64,000 nucleotides of DNA from Actinotalea sp. JY-7876 (GTDB lineage Bacteria; Actinomycetota; Actinomycetes; Actinomycetales; Cellulomonadaceae): NCBI RefSeq assembly GCF_014042015.1, contig NZ_CP059493.1:1798001-1862000 (forward strand). Direction: 5' to 3'. Under the pieces are notes generated by a model. The model was given only the letters and a program-made list of their open reading frames with translations. It had not been told where the DNA came from and did not search any database. A program made the translations under genes and the position numbers. Positions 53,853 through 63,039 of this stretch are shown piece by piece (the stretch's first letter is position 1; every line of letters begins with the position of its first letter).

Positions 53853-54751
53853 CAGCCCCGCTCGGCCAGGCGGTGCGGCTCCGGGACGTCCTCGACGTTG
53901 ATGCCGACCATGGCCTCACCCAGGCCGCGCGAGACCTTCGCGATGACGTCGGGGTCGTCGTAGAACGTCGTCGCCTTGACGATCGCGGCGGCGCGCTCGG
54001 CGGGGTTGCCGGACTTGAAGATCCCGGAGCCCACGAACACGCCCTCGGCGCCCAGCTGCATCATCATCGCCGCGTCCGCGGGGGTCGCGATGCCGCCGGC
54101 GGTGAACAGGACGACGGGGAGCTTCCCGGTGCGGGCCACCTCGACGACCAGGTCGTACGGCGCCTGGAGCTCCTTCGCGGCCACGAAGAGCTCGTCCTGC
54201 GGCAGCGAGGTCAGGCGGCGGATCTGGTCGCGCAGCGTGCGCATGTGGGTCGTCGCGTTGGACACGTCGCCCGTGCCCGCCTCGCCCTTCGACCGGATCA
54301 TGGCCGCGCCCTCGGTGATGCGGCGCAGGGCCTCACCGAGGTTCGTCGCACCGCAGACGAAGGGGACCGTGAAGGCCCACTTGTCGATGTGGTGCTCGTA
54401 GTCCGCCGGCGTGAGCACCTCGGACTCGTCGACGTAGTCGACGCCGAGGGACTGGAGCACCTGCGCCTCGACGAAGTGCCCGATGCGGGCCTTCGCCATC
54501 ACCGGGATCGAGACGGCCTCGATGATGCCGTCGACCAGGTCGGGGTCGCTCATGCGGGCGACACCGCCCTGCGCGCGGATGTCGGCCGGGACGCGCTCGA
54601 GCGCCATGACGGCCACGGCACCCGCGTCCTCCGCGATCCTCGCCTGCTCGGCCGTGACCACGTCCATGATCACGCCACCCTTGAGCATCTCCGCCATGCC
54701 CCGCTTGACCTTGGCGGTGCCGATGATGTTCTGCGCGTTCTCGGTGCTCAC
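53849..54751 (-). CDS. pdxS: Pyridoxal 5'-phosphate synthase lyase subunit
   Basis: Combines ribose 5-phosphate, glyceraldehyde 3-phosphate and ammonia into PLP as a dodecamer with PdxT. 300 residues. [20 protein letters not shown], the Schiff-base lysines in [13 protein letters not shown] and in the GGVIMDV-adjacent segment, [18 protein letters not shown] and [20 protein letters not shown] are all typical. It lies between a PrsW-like gene and nudix, separated from pdxT by the five-gene island. Confidence 0.97.
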   Translation of the reverse strand: MSTENAQNIIGTAKVKRGMAEMLKGGVIMDVVTAEQARIAEDAGAVAVMALERVPADIRAQGGVARMSDPDLVDGIIEAVSIPVMAKARIGHFVEAQVLQSLGVDYVDESEVLTPADYEHHIDKWAFTVPFVCGATNLGEALRRITEGAAMIRSKGEAGTGDVSNATTHMRTLRDQIRRLTSLPQDELFVAAKELQAPYDLVVEVARTGKLPVVLFTAGGIATPADAAMMMQLGAEGVFVGSGIFKSGNPAERAAAIVKATTFYDDPDVIAKVSRGLGEAMVGINVEDVPEPHRLAERGW

Positions 54752-54851
54752 GTCGGACGTCCTCGCGGCTCGGTGGAAGGACCATGGGCGGTCGCCACGG
54801 CTACGGCGCGGTGCTGGGGAGCCGCGTCGCCCTCGGCGCGGCTCCCCGATC

Positions 54852-56096
54852 CTAGACCGACAGGGCGCGCTGGAGGCGCTGGCGGGCCACGACGAGCTCG
54901 CCCAGCGCCGCGTTCTCGTCCTGCGCCGCGCGCAGGTCGGCGCGGTCGGTCTGCGCCCGGTGGCGCAGGTAGGCCAGCCGCGTGGAGACCTTCTGGAAGT
55001 GGGCCATCGCGGCCTTGCCCTCGGGACCGCCCCGCCCGGCGGCCCAGGCCTGGGCGCGGCGCCGCTCGCCGAGCGACGCGAGCATGGTCACCTCGGCGGG
55101 CGCGTACCACCACGTCGCGGCGTACTCGCCCAGGCGCTCGCGCACCACGCGCGCCTCCCGCCGACGGAGCCAGACCACCAGGCCGACCGTGCCGAGGAAG
55201 AGCGGCACCTGGAACACGACGTACATGGTGATGAAGCCGGTGCCGTCGCCCATCATGGCGCTGCCGTTCCAGAGCCCGTGCAGCACGGTCGCCAGCAGGA
55301 GGCCGACCGGGAGCGCGCCGACCCACGCCCAGCGTGACGTCCGCTCGGCCGCGATGCCCAGCGCGAGCCCGACGCACGCCGTGAAGAGCACGTGCGCGAA
55401 GGGGGACATGATCCCCCGCATGAGGAAGATGGTCACGACCGCGGCGCCTCCACCGGGCACGCCCTGTGTCGCGGCCACGGTGCTGCCGAAGTACAGGATG
55501 TTCTCGACGAACGCGAAGCCGGCCGCCACCGTCGCCGCGTAGACGAGACCGTCGACCGGGCCGTCGAACGAGCGCCGCCAGACCAGGAAGATGATCAGGA
55601 CACCGAGGGCCTTGATGCCCTCCTCGACCACGGGCGCCACGACGGCGGCGCCGAGGATGTCCGCCTGGAGCATCGAGCTGCCCGAGGCGACCAGCGCCAG
55701 CATCGCGCCGGTGTTGAGCACCAGGGCGACGAGCACCGAGACCGAGGCGCCCCAGCCGAAGGCCACGGCGAGCGCCTGCCAGGGCTCCGGCTCCCAGCGG
55801 TCCACCCACTTGATCGCCAGCATGACCAGCGCGAGCGGGATGAACGCGAGGACGGCGGCCGCGGGCACGGCGCGGAGGCCGACCTGGAGCCCGATCACCG
55901 CGATCGCCACCAGGACCAGCACCCCGAGCACGCCGAGCGCGATCGCGGTGCCGACGCCGTGCGCGCGCCGCGGCGCCGCGACGACGCCGCCGGGTCCGGG
56001 TGCCGCGCCGGGCGGGGCCATGCTCGGGGGGGCCGCGGTGGGCTGCGGCGGACCGGTCGTCGGCCAAGGACCTGCGACGTGCTGGGGGTAGCTCAT
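54852..56096 (-). CDS. PrsW-like intramembrane metalloprotease
   Basis: 414 residues. A Pro-rich cytosolic start, about eight membrane helices (about 50-300) and a C-terminal cytosolic tail of ~100 residues. The PrsW active-site motifs are visible: [16 protein letters not shown] (EExxK, about 165), [12 protein letters not shown] (FxxxEN, about 205) and [10 protein letters not shown] / [11 protein letters not shown] (histidines). Members cleave anti-sigma factors or other membrane proteins; target unknown. The ATGA overlap with the LemA-like gene puts it in the PIM operon. Confidence 0.82.
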   Translation of the reverse strand: MSYPQHVAGPWPTTGPPQPTAAPPSMAPPGAAPGPGGVVAAPRRAHGVGTAIALGVLGVLVLVAIAVIGLQVGLRAVPAAAVLAFIPLALVMLAIKWVDRWEPEPWQALAVAFGWGASVSVLVALVLNTGAMLALVASGSSMLQADILGAAVVAPVVEEGIKALGVLIIFLVWRRSFDGPVDGLVYAATVAAGFAFVENILYFGSTVAATQGVPGGGAAVVTIFLMRGIMSPFAHVLFTACVGLALGIAAERTSRWAWVGALPVGLLLATVLHGLWNGSAMMGDGTGFITMYVVFQVPLFLGTVGLVVWLRRREARVVRERLGEYAATWWYAPAEVTMLASLGERRRAQAWAAGRGGPEGKAAMAHFQKVSTRLAYLRHRAQTDRADLRAAQDENAALGELVVARQRLQRALSV

Positions 56097-56719
56097 GTCA
56101 CCTCTCCGGGTCGGGCGAGTGCCTGGGGCCAAGCGTCGTCGATCTCCACCGTGTGCGGCATCCGGGCACGGCCGTGGAGCCGCAGGAGCCGGACCAAGAT
56201 CTTGCCGCGCATCCGCTGCGTCTGCGCGACGGCCTCGTTGTGGAACCGCCGCGCGAGCTGCACGCGGTACCACGCCTCGGACAGCGCGCCGACGAGCGCC
56301 TCGCCGAGCGGGTCCGCCACCAGGGCGGCGACCTCCGCCCGGTCGGCGAGCGCGGCCCGAAGCGTACGGGACAGCTCGCTCTCCGCGAGCTCGCGCTCGA
56401 CCCGGGCGTCCGGACCGGACGGTGCGCCGACAGGCACGCCCGGCAGCGCCTCGACCAGCTCGGCCCGCCCGTGCTCGCCGGCGGACAGCGCCGCCCACGA
56501 CGCCTCGCCGACCAGGACCGAGCTCACGGGGTCGAGCAGCCCGGACGCGGCGAGCTCAGCCGCGGCCGACGCGCGACGCACCAGCTGGGTGTCCAGCGCC
56601 GCGCGCGAGGCGCCGACCTTGCGGTGCAGCCGGTCGAGCCGGCTCGCGGCGACCCACAGCCACCACAGGAGCAGCAGCAGCGCGCCGGTGACGAGGACCG
56701 TGACCTCGGACCAGCTCAC
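56093..56719 (-). CDS. Membrane-anchored helical protein, LemA-like
   Basis: 208 residues. One N-terminal membrane helix (VTVLVTGALLLLLWWLWVAA), then a helical body starting SRLDRLHRKVGASRAALDTQ and ending ARRFHNEAVAQTQRMRGKILV. The FHNEAV motif and overall shape resemble LemA proteins, but the similarity is modest. The GTG start overlaps the pimA-like stop by GTGA. Function unknown. Confidence 0.55.
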   Translation of the reverse strand: MSWSEVTVLVTGALLLLLWWLWVAASRLDRLHRKVGASRAALDTQLVRRASAAAELAASGLLDPVSSVLVGEASWAALSAGEHGRAELVEALPGVPVGAPSGPDARVERELAESELSRTLRAALADRAEVAALVADPLGEALVGALSEAWYRVQLARRFHNEAVAQTQRMRGKILVRLLRLHGRARMPHTVEIDDAWPQALARPGEVT

Positions 56720-57960
56720 CGCCCGGCCCCCGGCTCGCCCGCGCGCACCGACGCCGGGTCCTCGCGCACGCGCACGTCCGGGCTCGTGCCGGCCAGCACC
56801 ATCTCGTAGACCGTCAGCACCTGGTGCGTCACCGTCGACCAGTCGTAGCGGCGCACGACGGCGCTCGCGCGCGCGGACGTGCGGCGGCGCAGGTCCGGGT
56901 CGGCGAGCACCCGGTTGAGCGTGGCGGCCAGGTCCGCGGAGTCGCCGTTGCGGAACAGGATCCCCGCCGCGCCGCCGTCCAGCACCCGACGGAAGGCGCC
57001 CAGGTCGCTCGCGACCACGGTGGCGCCGGCGCTCATCGCCTCGACGAGGACGATGCCGAAGCTCTCGCCACCGGTGTGCGGCGCGCAGTACACGTCGACC
57101 GACGACAGGAGCCGCGCCTTGTCCTCGTCCGAGACGGCGCCCAGGAACGTCACCGACGCCGCGTGCTCCCCGAGGGCCTCCCGCGCCTCGGCCGCGCCCG
57201 TCTCGCCGTGGCCCGCGACCAGGAAGCGGGCACCCGGGTGGACGGCCAGCACCGCGGGAATGGCCGCGGTGAGCACCGGCAGCCCCTTGCGCGACTCGTC
57301 GAGCCGTCCGAGGAAGGCCACCGTCGGCGCCTGCGGCGTGCCGGTCCACCGCGGGTCGGCCTCGGCCGACGCGAAGTCGTCCACGTAGACGCCGTTGGGG
57401 ATCACCACCGCGTCGCCGCCCATGTGCTCGACGAGGGTGCGGCGGGCGTCCTCGGACACCGCGATCCGCGCCGAGATCTTCTCCAGGCTCGAGCGCACCA
57501 CGGGGTAGGCCATCTGCAGGGCACGCGAGCGGATGAGCGCCGTGTGGAAGGTCCCGACGATCGGCCCCGAGGCGATCCACAGGGCGAGCATGCCGAGGCT
57601 CGGGGTCACGGGCTCGTGCAGGTGCAGGACGTCGAAGTCGCCCTCCTGGAGCCACCGCCGCACGCGGTGAGCGCTCACCGGCCCGAACGTCATGCGCGCG
57701 ACGGCGCCGTTGTAGCGCACGGGCACCGCACGCCCGGCCGGCGTGATGTAGTCCGGCAGCGGCGTGTCGTCGTCGGCGGGCGCGAGCACGGAGACGGTGT
57801 GTCCCTGGCGCTGCAGCGCCTCGGCGAGGTCGCGGACGTGGAACTGCACGCCGCCGGGCACGTCGAACGAGTACGGGCAGACGAGCCCGATGCGCAGCGG
57901 GCCGCGATCGCCGCGGCCGGGCCGCGGACCGGCCGCGGGGACGTTCACGGGGCCGGTCAC
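56716..57960 (-). CDS. pimA: PimA-like phosphatidylinositol mannosyltransferase
   Basis: GT4 glycosyltransferase, 414 residues. The N-terminal domain begins RIGLVCPYSFDVPGGVQFHV, the GPVGTFHTAL-type loop reads ASGPIVGTFHTALIRS, and the C-terminal domain has TVAFLGRLDESRKGLP and the E-x7-E motif ESFGIVLVEAMSAG (about 295-310). Its position after pgsA and a PIM acyltransferase gene supports PimA, the first mannosyl transfer from GDP-mannose to phosphatidylinositol. GTG at 57960 overlaps the acyltransferase stop. Confidence 0.88.
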   Translation of the reverse strand: MTGPVNVPAAGPRPGRGDRGPLRIGLVCPYSFDVPGGVQFHVRDLAEALQRQGHTVSVLAPADDDTPLPDYITPAGRAVPVRYNGAVARMTFGPVSAHRVRRWLQEGDFDVLHLHEPVTPSLGMLALWIASGPIVGTFHTALIRSRALQMAYPVVRSSLEKISARIAVSEDARRTLVEHMGGDAVVIPNGVYVDDFASAEADPRWTGTPQAPTVAFLGRLDESRKGLPVLTAAIPAVLAVHPGARFLVAGHGETGAAEAREALGEHAASVTFLGAVSDEDKARLLSSVDVYCAPHTGGESFGIVLVEAMSAGATVVASDLGAFRRVLDGGAAGILFRNGDSADLAATLNRVLADPDLRRRTSARASAVVRRYDWSTVTHQVLTVYEMVLAGTSPDVRVREDPASVRAGEPGAGR

Positions 57961-58913
57961 GACGCCGCCGTCGTGGCGGCGTACCGCTCCGGGTCGAGGT
58001 CCGCGACGAAGACGCGCTGAAGCATGTGCCAGTGCGTGGGGTGCTCGGCGATCTCCTGCCCGACGACGTCGACCCAGGCCTGCGTGAGGTGGTGCACCCG
58101 CTCGTGGCGCGGGAGGCCCTCGGGGACCGCCACCTCGGGGTGGAACGTGATGACGATGCCCCACCGGCTGCCGGCGGCCCGACGCCGGGCACCGCGGAGC
58201 CGTTCGTGGCGGATCGACGTGGGGACCAGCGGTGCACCGGTCGCGACGGCGAGCGCCGCCGGGCCCGCGGCGACGCGGGCCCGCTCGCCCAGCAGGTCCA
58301 CCTCCACGCCGCGCGCCGTGAGGTCACGGTCGGCCAGCAGCGGCACGAGCAGGCCGCCGCGCCGCACCGCGGCGATGAGCGCCCGGAACACGTCGCTTCC
58401 CGCGTCGAGCGGGATGATCGACATCCCGTGCCCCTCCCGCAGGCGGACGAACTCCTCGAATACCTCCGGCGGCTCGAGACGCTCGGCGACGGTCGTGACC
58501 GGCGCGACGTGCCGGCTCGCCCACGCGCCGGCGAGGTCCCAGTTCCCCTCGTGGCCCAGCGCGAGCACGATCGACCTGCCCGCGCCGAGGTGCTCGAGGA
58601 GCGCCTCGGCCCCCACGGCACGCACGCGCGCGAGGATCTGCTCGTCGCTGAGCTTGCCGAGGGTGAAGGCCTCGGCGTAGTAGCGCAGGTAGGTGCGCAT
58701 GCCCTCGCGGCTCAGGCGCCGCAGCGTGCGCGCGTCGGCGTCCGGCCGGGCGCGGCGCAGGTTCGCCTCCAGGCGCCGGACCCCGGCGCCCCGGACGAGC
58801 CAGGCCGCGTCGGCGGCCACGAGCATGGCGGCGCGCACCACGTCCTCGGGCAGCCGGTCCGCCGCGTGCCAGGCGAGCAGGAAGGCGCGCCCGCCGTCGA
58901 TCCGCAGCCTCAT
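57957..58913 (-). CDS. patA: PIM acyltransferase (PatA-like, LPLAT family)
   Basis: Likely acylates the mannose of phosphatidylinositol mannoside at the cytoplasmic face of the membrane. 318 residues. The HxxxxD motif is ALGHEGNWDLAGAW (about 118). DADARTLRRLSREGMRTYLRYYAEAF and WGIVITFHPEVAVPEGLPRH are further family marks, as in lipid A/PIM acyltransferases. ATGA overlap with pgsA, GTGA with pimA. Confidence 0.88.
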   Translation of the reverse strand: MRLRIDGGRAFLLAWHAADRLPEDVVRAAMLVAADAAWLVRGAGVRRLEANLRRARPDADARTLRRLSREGMRTYLRYYAEAFTLGKLSDEQILARVRAVGAEALLEHLGAGRSIVLALGHEGNWDLAGAWASRHVAPVTTVAERLEPPEVFEEFVRLREGHGMSIIPLDAGSDVFRALIAAVRRGGLLVPLLADRDLTARGVEVDLLGERARVAAGPAALAVATGAPLVPTSIRHERLRGARRRAAGSRWGIVITFHPEVAVPEGLPRHERVHHLTQAWVDVVGQEIAEHPTHWHMLQRVFVADLDPERYAATTAAS

Positions 58914-59542
58914 GCCTCCCCCGCCCCGGGGGCGCCCCGCCCGGCGGCGTGCGCCTGGCGGTACACGACCGCCATGCGCTGCGCGACGGTCACCGCGCTC
59001 GCCACCGCGAGGAGCGCCAGCACCACGGTCAGGACGGCGACGGGGGCGCCGAGCCCGACCACCGCGGTCGCGACGAGCACGACGGCGAGCCGGTCCGCGC
59101 GCTCGGCGATGCCGACGTCGGCCCGCATGCCGAGGCCCTCGGCCCGCGCCCTGGCGTAGGGCACCACCGACCCGAGGACGAGGCACGCGAGGGCGAGCAC
59201 GGCGGCCAGGTCGTGGTCGCGGGTCGCCAGGAAGAGGAGCAGCCCGCTGAAGATCGCGGCGTCCCCGAACCGGTCGAGCGTCGAGTCGAGGAACGCGCCC
59301 CAGGAGCTCGCCCGGCCGGCCGTCCGCGCCATCACGCCGTCGATCATGTCCGTCAGGGCGAAGAAGGCGATGACCAGCGCGCCGACCAGCAGGTGCCCCG
59401 TCGGCAGGAGCCAGAGCGCGGCGAGGACGACGCCGACGGTGCCCGTGACGGTGACGGCGTCCGGCGAGACGCCTCGGGCGAGCAGGAAGCGCGCGAACGG
59501 CCCGACCACGCGGGCCGCGCCTGCGCGCAGGCGGTTCAGCAC
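58910..59542 (-). CDS. pgsA: CDP-alcohol phosphatidyltransferase (phosphatidylinositol phosphate synthase)
   Basis: Transfers a phosphatidyl group from CDP-diacylglycerol to an inositol phosphate, giving the PIM precursor. 210 residues with about six helices. The CDP-alcohol motif DGVMARTAGRASSWGAFLDS (D-G-x2-A-R-x8-G-x3-D-x3-D) is complete at about 66-90. Position before the PIM genes indicates the inositol enzyme rather than PgsA for phosphatidylglycerol. GTG at 59542, eight bases after the HIT stop. Confidence 0.88.
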   Translation of the reverse strand: MLNRLRAGAARVVGPFARFLLARGVSPDAVTVTGTVGVVLAALWLLPTGHLLVGALVIAFFALTDMIDGVMARTAGRASSWGAFLDSTLDRFGDAAIFSGLLLFLATRDHDLAAVLALACLVLGSVVPYARARAEGLGMRADVGIAERADRLAVVLVATAVVGLGAPVAVLTVVLALLAVASAVTVAQRMAVVYRQAHAAGRGAPGAGEA

Positions 59543-59549
59543 GGGGCGA

Positions 59550-60137
59550 TCATCCTCCAGCAGGGGCTGCGGCGGGCCAGGCGGCCGCCAGGCGCGCCCG
59601 CGTGTCGCCCAGGAGCTCGGGCAGGGCCTTGGTCCGGGCGATGATCGGCAGGAAGTTCATGTCCCCGCCCCACCGCGGCACGACGTGCTGGTGCAGGTGC
59701 GCGGCGATCCCGGCCCCGGCGACGGCGCCCTGGTTCATCCCGAGGTTGAAGCCGTGCGGACGCAGGACGGACCGCACCACCCGCATCGCGGTCTGGGTCA
59801 GCGCCGCGACCTCCGCGGTCTCGTCCGCGTCGAGGTCGGTGTAGTCCGCGACGTGCCGGGTGGGCAGCACCATGAGGTGTCCGGAGTTGTACGGGTACAG
59901 GTTGAGCACGACGAACGCGCGCTCGCCGCGGGCCACCACCAGACCCTCCTCGTCGGGCAGCCCGACGGCGCGGCAGAACGGGCACTGCTCCGCCGCCGGA
60001 CCCGCCGGCTTGTCCTGCCCGCCGACGTACGCCAGGCGGTGCGGGGTCCAGAGCCGCTCGAAGCCGTCGGGCACCCCGGCCAGCCCTGCCGCGGGCTCGG
60101 CGTCGCCGGCCTCCGGCCCCTGCCCCTGGTCCGCCAC
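59550..60137 (-). CDS. HIT-family nucleotide hydrolase/phosphorylase
   Basis: 195 residues. A zinc-binding CPFC (about 48) precedes the HIT domain: VVLNLYPYNSGHLMVLPTRH and the catalytic triad HLHQHVVPRW (about 157). This matches the AP4A-phosphorylase-like group next to thrS in actinobacteria. The GTG at 60137 is 5 bases beyond the thrS stop. First gene after thrS and ahead of pgsA. Confidence 0.88.
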   Translation of the reverse strand: MADQGQGPEAGDAEPAAGLAGVPDGFERLWTPHRLAYVGGQDKPAGPAAEQCPFCRAVGLPDEEGLVVARGERAFVVLNLYPYNSGHLMVLPTRHVADYTDLDADETAEVAALTQTAMRVVRSVLRPHGFNLGMNQGAVAGAGIAAHLHQHVVPRWGGDMNFLPIIARTKALPELLGDTRARLAAAWPAAAPAGG

Positions 60138-60142
60138 GCCGA

Positions 60143-62143
60143 TCAGACCTGGGCCCGCTCGCGCACGGCCGAGACGATCCGGCGGACCGCCTCGTCGACC
60201 GGCACCTGGTTCTCCTGGCGACCGTCGCGGTAGCGGAAGGAGACGGCACCGGCCTCGACGTCCTCGCCCCCCGCGATGAGCACGAAGGGCACCTTCTGCG
60301 TCGAGGCGGTGCGGATCTTCTTGCCGAACCGGTCGTCGGACAGGTCGACCTCGGCGCGGATCCCCTCGGCCCGCAGCCGCGCGACGACGTCGCCCAGGTA
60401 GTCGTTGAAGGGCTCCGCGACCGGCACGGCGACGACCTGCACGGGCGCGAGCCAGGCCGGGAACGCGCCGGCGTAGTGCTCGGTGAGCACGGCGAAGAAC
60501 CGCTCGATCGAGCCGAACAGGGCGCGGTGGATCATCACCGGGCGCTGCCGCGAGCCGTCGGGCGCCGTGTACTCGAGCTCGAACAGCTCGGGCAGGTTGA
60601 AGTCGAGCTGGATCGTGGACATCTGCCACGTGCGCCCGATCGCGTCCTTGGCCTGGACGGAGATCTTGGGCCCGTAGAACGCGGCGCCGCCCGGGTCGGG
60701 CACCAGCTCCAGGCCCGACGCGGTCGCGACCTCCTCCAGCGTGCGCGTCGCCTCGTCCCACGCGTCGTCCGAGCCCACGGACTTCTCCGGGTTGCGCGTC
60801 GACAGCTCGAGGTAGAAGTCGTTCAGCCCGTAGTCCTTGAGCAGGCGGAGGACGAAGGTCAGCAGCCCCGTCAGCTCGTCGCGCATCTGCTCGCGGGTGC
60901 AGTAGATGTGCGCGTCGTCCTGGGTGAACCCGCGCGCCCGCGTCATGCCGTGCACGACGCCCGACTTCTCGTAGCGGTAGACCGTCCCGAACTCGAAGAG
61001 CCGCAGCGGCAGCTCGCGGTACGAGCGCCCGCGCGAGCGGAAGATCAGGTTGTGCATCGGGCAGTTCATCGGCTTGAGGTAGTAGTTCTGCCCGGTCCGG
61101 CGCACGTTGCCCTCGTCGTCCAGCTCCTCGTCGAGGTGCATGGGCGGGTACATGCCCTCGGAGTACCAGTCGAGGTGGCCCGACAGCTGGAAGAGCCGCT
61201 CCTTGGTGATGTGCGGGGTGTTGACGAAGGAGTAGCCCGCCTCGACGTGGCGCCGGCGCGAGTAGTCCTCCATCTCCATCCGGATGATGCCGCCGCGCGG
61301 GTGGAACACCGCCAGGCCGGAGCCGATCTCGTCGGGGAAGGAGAACAGGTCGAGCTCGTTGCCCAGGCGACGGTGGTCGCGCCGCTCGGCCTCGGCCAGC
61401 CGCTCGAGGTGGGCCCGGAGCTCGTCCTTCGTCGGCCAGGCCGTGCCGTAGACGCGCTGCAGCTGGGGGTTCTTCTCCGAGCCGCGCCAGTAGGCGGCCG
61501 CCGAGCGGGTCAGCTGGAACCCGTTGCCGAGCAGGCGGGTGCTGGGCAGGTGGGGGCCGCGGCACAGGTCCTGCCACGCGACGGACCCGTCACGCTTGAC
61601 GTTCTGGTAGATCGACAGGCCACCGAGCCCCACCTCCACCGAGGCGCCCTCGGCGGCGGTGTCGGACGTGCCCTTGAGCCCGATGAGCTCGAGCTTGAAG
61701 GGCTCGGCGGCGAGCTCGGCGCGGGCCTGCTCCTCGGTCACCTCCCACCGGCGGAAGGTCTGGCCCTCCTTGACGATGCGCTGCATGACCTTCTCGAGCG
61801 CCTTGAGGTCCTCGGGGGTGAAGGGTGTCTCGACGTCGAAGTCGTAGTAGAAGCCGTCCGTGATCGGCGGGCCGATGCCCAGGCGCGCCTGCGGGTGGAG
61901 CTCCTGGACCGCCTGGGCCAGCACGTGCGCCGCGGAGTGGCGCAGGACCGCGAGGCCGTCGGGAGAGTCCACGGTCACGGCCTCGACCTGCGCGCCGGCC
62001 GGGACCGGCGCGGACAGGTCGCGCAGCTCGCCGTCCACACGGGCGACCACGACCTCGCGGCGCCCCTCGAAGAGCTCTGCCGCCGTCGTCCCCTCGGGCA
62101 CCTCACGCTGGGCTCCGTCGACGGTCAGGGTGATCTGTGGCAC
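60143..62143 (-). CDS. thrS: Threonyl-tRNA synthetase
   Basis: 666 residues. TGS domain ([20 protein letters not shown]), editing domain with [20 protein letters not shown] and the zinc-binding [11 protein letters not shown] set, then the class II core with [20 protein letters not shown] (zinc Cys and His) and [14 protein letters not shown]. The anticodon domain ends [23 protein letters not shown] at 62143 follows GAGGAG; a TAGCAT -10 candidate lies at 62175-62180. It starts the thrS-HIT-pgsA-patA-pimA run. Confidence 0.97.
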   Translation of the reverse strand: MPQITLTVDGAQREVPEGTTAAELFEGRREVVVARVDGELRDLSAPVPAGAQVEAVTVDSPDGLAVLRHSAAHVLAQAVQELHPQARLGIGPPITDGFYYDFDVETPFTPEDLKALEKVMQRIVKEGQTFRRWEVTEEQARAELAAEPFKLELIGLKGTSDTAAEGASVEVGLGGLSIYQNVKRDGSVAWQDLCRGPHLPSTRLLGNGFQLTRSAAAYWRGSEKNPQLQRVYGTAWPTKDELRAHLERLAEAERRDHRRLGNELDLFSFPDEIGSGLAVFHPRGGIIRMEMEDYSRRRHVEAGYSFVNTPHITKERLFQLSGHLDWYSEGMYPPMHLDEELDDEGNVRRTGQNYYLKPMNCPMHNLIFRSRGRSYRELPLRLFEFGTVYRYEKSGVVHGMTRARGFTQDDAHIYCTREQMRDELTGLLTFVLRLLKDYGLNDFYLELSTRNPEKSVGSDDAWDEATRTLEEVATASGLELVPDPGGAAFYGPKISVQAKDAIGRTWQMSTIQLDFNLPELFELEYTAPDGSRQRPVMIHRALFGSIERFFAVLTEHYAGAFPAWLAPVQVVAVPVAEPFNDYLGDVVARLRAEGIRAEVDLSDDRFGKKIRTASTQKVPFVLIAGGEDVEAGAVSFRYRDGRQENQVPVDEAVRRIVSAVRERAQV

Positions 62144-62174
62144 GGCACGAACTCCTCGATTGGGCGGTCCGACG

Positions 62175-62180
62175 ATGCTA
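62175..62180 (-). promoter_or_regulatory. -10 candidate for thrS
   Basis: TAGCAT on the minus strand, 31 bases before the thrS GTG. Confidence 0.35.
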
Positions 62181-62378
62181 CCGACCGGGGACCGCCCGGG
62201 GGACGCGCACAGGGCCGGGGCCCGTCTCAGGTGTCGGGAAGGCGGGCCTCACGGCACTGAGCCGGACGGGTGATGCACCCGGCGACGACTCCTGCGGCGC
62301 ACCCGGACGGGACCTAGGTCACACATCACGGGCAGGCCGCCTGACCTGCGAGGTCTCAGGGAGTCATAAACAGTTTCA

Positions 62379-62410
62379 CCCGGTGATGCCCCGTTCGGGG
62401 GATGACCGGG
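62379..62410 (-). terminator. Possible terminator after tRNA-Val
   Basis: Outer arms CCCGGT/ACCGGG (62379-62384, 62405-62410) and inner CCCCG/CGGGG form a two-part hairpin 12 bases past the tRNA, followed on the minus strand by an A/T-richer GAAACTGTTTATG. Confidence 0.4.
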
Positions 62411-62421
62411 GGCCGACAAGG

Positions 62422-62493
62422 TGGGCGATACTGGGTTCGAACCAGTGACCTCCTCGGTGTGAACGAGGCGCTCTACCACTGAGCCAATCGCCC
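62422..62493 (-). tRNA. tRNA-Val (anticodon CAC)
   Basis: The minus strand folds into a full cloverleaf: acceptor GGGCGAT/ATCGCCC, D-arm GGCTCAGTGGTAGAGC, anticodon stem CCTCG/CGAGG with loop TTCACAC (CAC), and TΨC arm CTGG-TTCGAAC-CCAG. The discriminator is A (62422) and CCA is not encoded. It reads GUG codons. Confidence 0.93.
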
Positions 62494-62592
62494 GTCATGC
62501 GGCGTGGTGCTCACGAGGGAGCACCGCACGACGACGCGATGATGTTAGCGAACTCCGCGCCGAATACGGAATCGACAGGGAAAGGGGTGGCC

Positions 62593-63021
62593 ATGGCAGG
62601 ACAGGTCGAGGACGTCCGCGAGGCCGTCCCGATGCACCTGGTGCTCTCCGACGCGAGCGTGATGCCCGTGCGGGCCGAGCTCAGCTTCGACGCGAGCGAT
62701 CCCTACACGGTGCGCGTCGTCTTCACGGGGACCCACTCGACGTCCACGTGGCTGCTGGGCCGCGAGCTCATCGCGCACGGTGTGCTGGCCGACGCGTCGG
62801 CGCCGGCGGGGACCGGCGACGCGCGGATCTGGCGCGACGAGGACCCGACCTACCTGCTCGTGGCGCTGAGCGGCGTCGAGGGCGACGCCCTGCTCGCCGG
62901 CCCGGTCGAGCCGTTCAAGCGGTTCATCGCCGCCACGGTCGAGCTCGTGCCGTTCGGCAGCGAGGGTCAGCGCATGGAGAACGAGATCTCGCGGCTGATC
63001 GTGACGCTTCTCGACGCCTGA
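62593..63021 (+). CDS. SsgA/SsgB-family cell-division regulator
   Basis: 142 residues. VPMHLVLSDASVMPVRAELS, FDASDPYTVRVVF, WLLGRELIAHGVLAD and VEGDALLAGPVEPFKRFIAA match the SsgB core. The family guides FtsZ positioning in sporulating actinomycetes and occurs in non-sporulators as well. ATG at 62593 with AAAGGGG upstream; a GTG two codons earlier is possible. It is isolated between tRNA-Val and pabC. Confidence 0.88.
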   Translation: MAGQVEDVREAVPMHLVLSDASVMPVRAELSFDASDPYTVRVVFTGTHSTSTWLLGRELIAHGVLADASAPAGTGDARIWRDEDPTYLLVALSGVEGDALLAGPVEPFKRFIAATVELVPFGSEGQRMENEISRLIVTLLDA

Positions 63022-63039
63022 GGCCCGGCCCCGCCGGCC

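Noticed and set aside
62144-62421. T-box or other riboswitch in the thrS leader
   Set aside because: No T-box sequence or paired stems typical of one were seen; a plain promoter with a -10 at 62175 is enough.
62422-62493. tRNA-Val as an integration site of a mobile element
   Set aside because: No integrase, no duplicated tRNA 3' end and no foreign-looking genes beside it.
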